A stretch of 14,291 bases of DNA from Dehalococcoidia bacterium. GTDB lineage: Bacteria; Chloroflexota; Dehalococcoidia; Lucifugimonadales; UBA3495. Below are positions 6,368-12,500 of this stretch, in pieces. The translations under genes were made by a program, and so were the position numbers. A model generated the notes under the pieces. It was not told the DNA's origin and did not search any database. It saw only the letters and a program-made list of their open reading frames with translations. How positions within the stretch are numbered: position 1 is the first letter of the stretch; the number at the start of each line of letters is the position of its first letter. The stretch is taken from contig JAJDXU010000397.1 in NCBI GenBank assembly GCA_022823105.1, positions 1-14,291 on the forward strand, read 5' to 3'.

Positions 6368-7447
6368 ATGATTCCCGATATCGGCCGCGGCGTCCCGCTC
6401 ATCAAGGTGATGGGCGTGGGCGGCGGGGGATCGAATGCGGTCAGCCGGATGTACAAGGACAAGCTGCCGGTGGTGGAGTATTACGCGCTGAACACCGACG
6501 CACAGCACCTGTCGCGGTGCGACGTTCACTACAGGATAGCGTTGGGGCGCAACCTGACGCGGGGCCTGGGCGCCGGTGCGCAGCCGGAACTGGGGCGGCA
6601 GGCTGCCGAGGAGTCTCGCTCGGATATCGAGCAGGCGATGCGGGGAGCGGATATGGTCTTCGTGGCGGTCGGCATGGGCGGCGGCACGGGCACCGGGGCG
6701 GCTCCGATCGTGGCCCAGATCGCCAAGGAGAGCGGAGCGCTGACCATCGCGGTGGTGAGCAGGCCGTTCGGGTTTGAGGCGCAGACGCGGCGTCGGAACG
6801 CCGAGGAGGGCCTGGAGAGGCTCCGGGATCAGGTTGACACGATGATCGTCATCCCCAACGACCGGCTGCTGGCGCTGAACGAGGAGCAGCCGGACTCGTA
6901 CTCATGGGAGGACGCGCTGAAGATGGCGGACTCGGTGTTGCACCAGGGCATCAGCGCCATCGCGGAGGTGGTGACGGTGCCCGGCGAAATCAACGTCGAC
7001 TTTGCGGACGTGAAGACGATTCTGACGGGAGCCGGACAGGCCTGGCTGTCCATCGGGCGAGGCCGGGGGTCCGAGCGCGCCATCGACGCGGCGCGGCAGT
7101 GCACCGAGAGCCCGCTGCTGGACATCTCGCTGGACGGGGCGCGGCGGATCCTGTTCGTGCTGACGGGCGGCAACAACATGTCGCTGCAGGAAGTGCAGGA
7201 CGCGGCGGCGGTGGTTGAGGACCTGGCGGATCCCAACGCCAACATCATATTCGGGACGAACAAGGACGCGCGGCTGGATGACGAGGTGAGGATGACGATG
7301 GTGGCGGCGGACTTCCCGGCGCTGGCCCCGGAGCCCGAGGACGACATCGCCAGGCTGCTGGGCGAGATGGAGGTTCCGGAACGGAGCGACTACGAACTTC
7401 CGACGTTCCTGCAGGGACGGCAGAACCGGCGAGGTTTCTTCCGCTAG
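6368..7447 (+). CDS. ftsZ: FtsZ, tubulin-like cell division GTPase
   Basis: This 359-residue FtsZ polymerises into the cytokinetic ring at midcell. Visible motifs are IKVMGVGGGGSNAV (12-25), LNTDAQ (41-46), the tubulin signature GMGGGTGTGAAP (102-113), PFGFE (133-137), PNDRLL (163-168) and the T7 synergy loop NVDFADVKTIL (209-219) with catalytic Asp211 and Asp214. The globular core ends near 316. Only about 25 residues separate it from the C-terminal FtsA-binding peptide ELPTFLQGRQNRRGFF (343-358), so the disordered linker is short. The ATG at 6368 has AGAGGG about seven bases upstream and gives MIPDIGRGVPLIKV, slightly shorter than many FtsZ N-termini; see the in-frame interrupted upstream start at 6305. 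It lies 196 bases after ftsA and is closed by a strong terminator. Confidence 0.97.
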   Translation: MIPDIGRGVPLIKVMGVGGGGSNAVSRMYKDKLPVVEYYALNTDAQHLSRCDVHYRIALGRNLTRGLGAGAQPELGRQAAEESRSDIEQAMRGADMVFVAVGMGGGTGTGAAPIVAQIAKESGALTIAVVSRPFGFEAQTRRRNAEEGLERLRDQVDTMIVIPNDRLLALNEEQPDSYSWEDALKMADSVLHQGISAIAEVVTVPGEINVDFADVKTILTGAGQAWLSIGRGRGSERAIDAARQCTESPLLDISLDGARRILFVLTGGNNMSLQEVQDAAAVVEDLADPNANIIFGTNKDARLDDEVRMTMVAADFPALAPEPEDDIARLLGEMEVPERSDYELPTFLQGRQNRRGFFR

Positions 7448-7472
7448 AATCCGCGACATTCGGCCACCGGGT

Positions 7473-7509
7473 ATCCCCGGCTCCCCAGACGGAGCCGGGG
7501 ATTTTTCTT
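7473..7509 (+). terminator. Strong intrinsic terminator after ftsZ
   Basis: A perfect 12-bp stem (ATCCCCGGCTCC, loop CCAGAC, GGAGCCGGGGAT; 7473-7502) is followed by TTTTCTT. It begins 25 bases after the ftsZ stop and ends the rsmH-ftsA-ftsZ unit, insulating it from nrdR. Confidence 0.95.
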
Positions 7510-7605
7510 GTGGCAGGAGACGACGCGGCGCGGGGTCGTGGGGGCCGGAATTCCGAGGGGAGCGCAAATCCGCGAAAATTGCCCAAAACTGATACGTCCA
7601 GTAAA

Positions 7606-7636
7606 TTGACAGTGAATTGAGCCGTTGGTCTATAAT
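7606..7636 (+). promoter_or_regulatory. Sigma-70-type promoter for nrdR
   Basis: Both hexamers are perfect: TTGACA at 7606-7611 and TATAAT at 7631-7636, separated by 19 bases, two more than optimal. It lies downstream of the ftsZ terminator and about 97 bases before the nrdR ATG, giving an A/T-rich leader of roughly 90 bases. This is the clearest promoter in the window. The long spacer suggests that it may be intrinsically weak or helped by a regulator. Confidence 0.75.
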
Positions 7637-7643
7637 CCGCAAT

Positions 7644-7686
7644 ACAAGAAATTGTGGTCGTTGTGCTCCAAAGCACAATATATGCC
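7644..7686 (+). promoter_or_regulatory. Palindromic operator candidates in the nrdR leader (possible NrdR boxes)
   Basis: Just downstream of the -10 lie two inverted repeats: ACAA-GAAA-TTGT (7644-7655) and TTGTGCT-CCAA-AGCACAA (7661-7678). The second runs into CACAATATAT (7674-7683), which matches the left part of the NrdR box consensus (acaCwAtATaTwGtgt) but not its right arm. Placement just after the expected transcription start would suit repression, and nrdR autoregulation is known in other bacteria. The match to the NrdR consensus is partial, so the binding protein is uncertain. Confidence 0.4.
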
Positions 7687-7732
7687 GTTTCCAAAAATTG
7701 TTTGAAAAACAAACCAAAAGGCGACCAATTCC

Positions 7733-8326
7733 ATGAAATGCCCATATTGCGAAGAGAGCCAGAGCAAGGTGACGGACTCTCGGGACGCCGAGAACGGCAT
7801 CCGGCGGCGGCGGGAATGCCTGTCATGCGGGCGGCGATTCACGACGCACGAACAGGTGCGGCTGCCCACGCTGCTGGTAGAGAAGAGAGACGGACGGCGG
7901 CAGGAATTTGACCGGGCGAAATTGCAGACCGGGGTTGACATCGCCTGCACCCGGAGGCCGATACCGCGACGGGACGTGGACCGCCTGGTGGACGACATAG
8001 AGACGGAGCTGCAACGGCTGGGCAGTGGACTGGTGAAATCCAGGGACCTCGGGCTGATGGTGCTGGAGCGGCTTCGACTCATCGACGAAGTGGCGTACAT
8101 GCGGTACGCGTCGGTGTACTACGACTTCCAGAACGCCAACGATTTTGAGGAACGGGCCCGGACATTGCGGGAAGGGCACCCGGAACCATTGGTGAACGTG
8201 GCCGCGATGGGATCGCGGCGCACTCGGCAGCGGCGCGCTCAGCCACGAGGCGGCACCGGACGGAGCACTCAACCACAGGGCGGCACCGGACGGAGCAACA
8301 CCGGACGGGGCGGCGCCAACGCCTGA
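7733..8326 (+). CDS. nrdR: NrdR, ATP-cone transcriptional repressor of ribonucleotide reductase, with extended tail
   Basis: This protein represses ribonucleotide reductase genes in response to the nucleotide (ATP/dATP) bound by its ATP-cone. The zinc ribbon has Cys3, Cys6, Cys29 and Cys32 (CPYC, CLSC), followed by the family phrase RRRRECLSCGRRFTTHE (24-40). The ATP-cone spans about 46-136 (LLVEKRDGRRQEFDRAKL through VAYMRYASVYYDF). NrdR is normally about 150-160 residues; this one is 197. The extra C-terminal part (about 158-197) is Arg/Gly/Gln/Thr-rich and built from a repeated QPxGGTGRS unit. The start ATG at 7733 is fixed by the MKCPYC opening; only a weak AAGGCG is upstream. It is followed by two unknown genes and nrdJ, its expected target, on the same strand. 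Confidence 0.96.
   Translation: MKCPYCEESQSKVTDSRDAENGIRRRRECLSCGRRFTTHEQVRLPTLLVEKRDGRRQEFDRAKLQTGVDIACTRRPIPRRDVDRLVDDIETELQRLGSGLVKSRDLGLMVLERLRLIDEVAYMRYASVYYDFQNANDFEERARTLREGHPEPLVNVAAMGSRRTRQRRAQPRGGTGRSTQPQGGTGRSNTGRGGANA
8238..8297 (+). repeat. Two 30-bp tandem repeats inside the nrdR tail
   Basis: 8238-8267 and 8268-8297 are adjacent 30-base units differing at three positions, with a partial third unit (ACACCGGACGG) following. Being a multiple of three they keep frame and encode AQPRGGTGRS and TQPQGGTGRS, then NTGRGG. This indicates growth of the tail by in-frame duplication. Confidence 0.85.
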
Positions 8327-8371
8327 TCCAATCCGCGGCGCGTGCCACCGTGGCTGCGGGGGATTTGATTG

Positions 8372-8770
8372 ATGAAACCAGAGACCATTGATTTTGAAAC
8401 CAACGGCGGGCCGGCATCGCCACCAAAGCCGGCCGCCGAGGGTCATGCCACAACGGCAACAATGCTAACTGCTCGCCAACCACAACATTTGATGGAGGTG
8501 TTTAACACCATCATGAGCAGCAGCGTTCAATACTCCGCCTTTACGAGGCTTTTGACCCACAACAACCGGGTTCACGATATGGAGGAGATGCTGCGGAAGA
8601 TGTGGGTCCCGTCGAGCTGGGAAACCGACGACGCGGACGATGGCGAATCGTGGATACCGAACCCTTTCGCGGAACTGCAGGATGACATGGACCGGGAGTC
8701 CCGCGCCTGCCTGGTGAGCTGCTGGGCAGCGTTGCCGGTGCAGCGAGAGGAGGACGATCTGTTTGCGTAG
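8372..8770 (+). CDS. Hypothetical protein between nrdR and nrdJ
   Basis: I do not recognise this 132-residue protein. The ATG at 8372 follows a G-rich stretch (GCGGGGGAT, about eight bases upstream). The first 30 residues are Pro/Ala/Thr-rich and probably disordered. A middle segment (about residues 35-78, QPQHLMEVFNTIM through DMEEMLRKMW) looks helical. An acidic stretch ETDDADDGES precedes IPNPFAELQDDMDRES, and the end is REEDDLFA. There is no signal peptide, membrane segment or metal motif. Codon use matches its neighbours. It sits 45 bases after nrdR, and its end overlaps the next candidate start (TTG at 8763) by eight bases, suggesting coupled translation. The location in an nrdR-nrdJ unit suggests co-expression with ribonucleotide reductase, but no function can be inferred from sequence. 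Confidence 0.7.
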   Translation: MKPETIDFETNGGPASPPKPAAEGHATTATMLTARQPQHLMEVFNTIMSSSVQYSAFTRLLTHNNRVHDMEEMLRKMWVPSSWETDDADDGESWIPNPFAELQDDMDRESRACLVSCWAALPVQREEDDLFA

Positions 8771-9380
8771 AAGGGATCCGGGGTTCGCACGGGCGTGGGA
8801 CCAATGCCACTGGGCCCAACGACCGGGGCGCCCGGAACCGGAACAGCGAATGATCACAACACCGCGTGTGGAACCGATGGATATGCGGTTCACGCGCCAC
8901 CAGGGGCAGACCGCCCCGGAGCATGAAACGATGCAACAAATCGTTCAGTACAACATTGACATCAACTGCGTCCCATGCCCGGAAGGGCAGGTGTCGCAGA
9001 TCGCGAGGCAGCTGCAAACGGCGTTTCCGGTTACGAGTTGCCAGAGCACGGGAACCGGGTTGACGATGCGCATGATTTCGGGATACCGGTTCGCCGAGGG
9101 GGCGCTGCGGGATTTCGCCGACATGGTGGGCGAGACCCTGACCGACTTGGGGATTGCGATGACTATGGGGGTGGTGCGGATGGTGACGCGGCAGGCGTCT
9201 CATCATCCGGGGGTCATGCAGAGGGTGCAGGACTTCGCCGCGACGGTGACGGGCATCGACTGGAGGCCGGTGCGCGAGGTGCCGGTGTTCTACTTCTACA
9301 AGGGATTGCGGTTCGACCGGGACCTGTCGGCACGGCTAAAATCGCTGAATCAGATGGAACAAGCCGGCACTTTCAAGTAA
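8763..9380 (+). CDS. Hypothetical protein upstream of nrdJ (start uncertain: TTG 8763 or ATG 8850)
   Basis: I do not recognise this protein. From the TTG at 8763 it has 205 residues; AGGAGG (8748-8753) sits nine bases upstream and the start overlaps the previous stop, typical of coupled genes. From the ATG at 8850 it would have 176 residues but with no clear Shine-Dalgarno. The first 29 residues of the long form are Arg/Pro-rich and look less ordered, so the shorter form remains possible. The body has mixed alpha/beta character: VQYNIDINCVPC, a Cys-x-x-Cys pair; then a helical segment GALRDFADMVGETLTDLGIAMTMGVVRMV; then an aromatic strand VPVFYFYKGLRFDRD. No signal peptide or obvious membrane segment. 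It ends 138 bases before nrdJ. A role linked to nucleotide reduction is inferred from location only. Confidence 0.75.
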   Translation: MRRRDPGFARAWDQCHWAQRPGRPEPEQRMITTPRVEPMDMRFTRHQGQTAPEHETMQQIVQYNIDINCVPCPEGQVSQIARQLQTAFPVTSCQSTGTGLTMRMISGYRFAEGALRDFADMVGETLTDLGIAMTMGVVRMVTRQASHHPGVMQRVQDFAATVTGIDWRPVREVPVFYFYKGLRFDRDLSARLKSLNQMEQAGTFK

Positions 9381-9387
9381 GGTTTTT

Positions 9388-9426
9388 CACATCGCACGGG
9401 TTGATGCCTCAGCCCGGTGGGATGTG
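9388..9426 (+). promoter_or_regulatory. Structured leader hairpin upstream of nrdJ
   Basis: CACATC (9388-9393) pairs with GATGTG (9421-9426), enclosing CGGGTTG (9397-9403) paired with CAGCCCG (9410-9416, one G-U) and a six-base loop. A second, weaker hairpin, CTCAC/GTGAG (9438-9442 and 9452-9456), follows. No U-run follows either. It may protect the end of the preceding mRNA, or act in the nrdJ 5' leader. It lacks the size and B12 box of a cobalamin riboswitch. Confidence 0.4.
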
Positions 9427-9518
9427 ATGGCAATTAACTCACTCGGAGATTGTGAGCCAACAGGCAGATCGCCGGGGATGTTGAAAATGCAATCTGTTTT
9501 TTAATTTGGGAGGAAATC

Positions 9519-12500
9519 GTGGAGGCCAGGGCAGCAGGAATAACGGAACAGGCGGACCGCGAATCCGCGGTGGGTGTAAGGCGGCGCATCCGGGATGCGA
9601 TGGCGGCGGCCGGCATTGCCGAGTCCTACAACGAACGGACCGGCGAGCTGACCGAGAACGCCCGGGTGGTGCTACAGCGGCGTTACCTGTCCAAGGACCG
9701 GGAAGGCAATGTCCTGGAGGACCCGGAAGGGATGTTCCGCCGGGTGGCTCACAACCTTTCGCAATCGGACCTGGAGTACGGGGCGACGGAGGGCGAGCGG
9801 CAGGCGACCGAGGACGCGTTTTACCAGGTGATGCGCCGGCTGGAGTTTCTGCCCAACTCACCGACTTTGATGAACGCGGGGCGGGAGTTGCAGCAGCTAT
9901 CGGCCTGCTTCGTGCTGCCCGTTGAGGACTCGCTGGACTCGATTTTCACGAAGGTGAAGCAGACCGCCCTGATCCACAAGAGCGGCGGCGGGACGGGCTT
10001 CGCGTTTTCCAGGCTGCGTCCCGAGGGGGACGTAGTGGGATCGACGGGAGGCGTGGCGTCCGGGCCGGTGAGTTTCATCAACGCGTTTGACGCGGCGACG
10101 GACGTGGTGAAGCAGGGTGGGACGCGCCGGGGCGCGAACATGGGGATCCTGCACGTGACGCACCCAGACATCCTGTCGTTCATCACGTCGAAGGAAGACG
10201 GGCAGCATCTGAGCAACTTCAACATCTCGGTGGCGGTTACCGAGGACTTCATGCGTCGCGTGGAGCATGACCGGACGTATGACCTGGTGAACCCACGCAC
10301 GGGCCAGATCACCGGGCAGCTCAACGCGCGCGAAGTGTTTGAGCGAATGACGGAACTGGCGTGGCGGACGGGCGACCCGGGCATCGTGTTCCTGGACCGG
10401 ATCAACCGGGACAATCCGAACCCGCAGTTGGGGGACATTGAGAGCACGAATCCGTGCTTTGCCGGCGGGACAAGGCTGGCGACGGACCGTGGCCTGCTCA
10501 CTCTGGAAGAGCTGTTTCTCAGTCAGTCCGATATCTCCGTGCTAACGGATAACAGAGCAGCAGCCCTCAGGCAGGCGGAACATGGAGGGGGCGTTGCCGT
10601 CGCCGTGGACGCGAAGATAGGCGTTGCTTTGCGCCCTGCCGTGCCGGTATTCCGGACGCGCAGGGACTGGCCGGTGTTCCGTTTGGAAACGGAACACGGG
10701 TTTGAGGTCATAGCGACGGAGGATCACAAGTTCTTCACCCCGGAAGGCCCCAAAGAACTCCAGGAACTCGAACTTGGGGATGAGATCCTGATCCAATCGG
10801 GGAGAGGGGTTTGGAGTCAGGACGAAAGGCTGCCTCGATTCACCCCGACCAACAAGCTGAAGGCTCGTATTGAAAGGGGCGAGGCCAGACTCCCTGACCA
10901 ATGGAGCAGGGAACTCGGCGAACTCCTCGGTTGGGTGATTGGCGACGGATGGGTAAGCCATGAGACTCCGAGTCACCGCCATCTGCCCAACTCCACCGTG
11001 GGGCTCATGTTCGGCGGCGAGGAAAAGAAAATCATCGCGCCCAGGTTCCAGGCGCTCATCAAAGAATGGCTGGGCATGGACGGAACGCGCGTCGAACGGA
11101 ACGGCACTCTCACGTTGTATTACAAAACCGCGCTTTATCAGTTCCTGGAGTCGCTTGGCATCACAGAGTCCGGCGGGTTGAAGAAAACCGTGCCGTCGGC
11201 CATTTGGGACGCGCCCCGATACGCAGTCCTGGGTTTCCTGTCGGCACTTTTCACGGCTGACGGAAGTGTCAATGTGTCAGCGCACAAAGGCTCGTGTTCC
11301 ATACGGCTCGCCAACAGTTCGAAGCAGTTGCTCAAAGATGTACAGCTACTTCTGCTCAACGAGGGGATGGTCAGCAAGTTGTACCACCGGAGAGCGGGCG
11401 GCGCCAAGTTGATGCCCGACTCCAACCGTCAACCCAAACTGTACAACTACAGCGACCAATATGAACTGGTCGTGGACGGCCAGAGCCGCGATCGCTTTTT
11501 GGAAGAGATCGGATTTTTGATCCCGTCAAAGCAGGACAAAGCGAACGCCTGGCTGCAGACGAAGCGGCGGCGGTCAAATCAGGATTCGTTCACGGACCGT
11601 GTGCAGTCCATCACGTTCGTTGGCAGTACCGATGTGTATTGCACCACTGAAGCAGAGACCCACACGGTTATCGCCAATGGCTTTGTGGCGGCACAATGCG
11701 GTGAGCAGCCGTTGTTGCCGTACGAGTCCTGCAACCTGGGTTCGCTGAACTTGGCGCGGATGGTGCAGTACGACGGGGACGACGTCGCGATCAACTGGGA
11801 GCGGATGTCGGAGGTGATCAAGACGGCGGTCCACATGCTGGACAGCGTGATCGACATGAACGACTATCCCATCGAGGAGATCGCCGACATGAGCCGCAAG
11901 ACGCGGCGCATCGGCCTGGGCGTGATGGGCTGGTCGGACCTGCTGATCCAGATGGGCGTGCGCTACGACAGCGAAGAGGCGCTGGAGCTGGCGGAACGGG
12001 TGATGCAGTTCATCCAGAAGGAGACGTACCGGGCGTCAGAGGAGCTGTCGGAGGCAAGGGGGCCGTTCCCGGAGTGGGAGCGGAGCGCGTACAACCGGGG
12101 GGTGAAACCGCAGCGCATGCGGAACTCGGCGCCGGTGACGATTGCGCCGACGGGAACGATCAGCATCATCGCCGGGGCGTCCAGCGGGATTGAGCCGCTG
12201 TTCGCGCTGTCGTTCGTGCGGAACGTGATGGACCGCACGCGGCTGGTGGAAGGCAACAGCTACTTCGAGGCGGTGGCCCGGAACGAAGGGTTCTACTCCG
12301 AAGAACTGATGGAGCAGCTTGCCTCCGTGGGTTCACTGGAGGACCTGGACGTGCCGGGTTGGGTCAAGAACGTTTTCAGGGTGTCCCACGACATTGATCC
12401 GCGCTGGCACGTGAAGATGCAGGGCGCGTTCCAGAAGTACACGGACAACGCGGTGTCCAAGACCATCAACTTCCCCCATGACGCGACGGTGGAGGACGTG

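Noticed and set aside
6902..7826. Minus-strand open frames covering the ftsZ 3' end, terminator and nrdR promoter
   Set aside because: They run through a strong terminator and a near-consensus promoter and are antisense to ftsZ and nrdR; translations are Arg/Pro-rich noise.
9431..9460. Resemblance to lac operator-type sequence (CAATTAACTCACTC, ATTGTGAG)
   Set aside because: Short coincidental similarity; no lac-type genes or vector context here.
9381..9518. Cobalamin riboswitch before the B12-dependent nrdJ
   Set aside because: The gap is too short for the class, and no B12-box sequence is present; only simple hairpins are seen.
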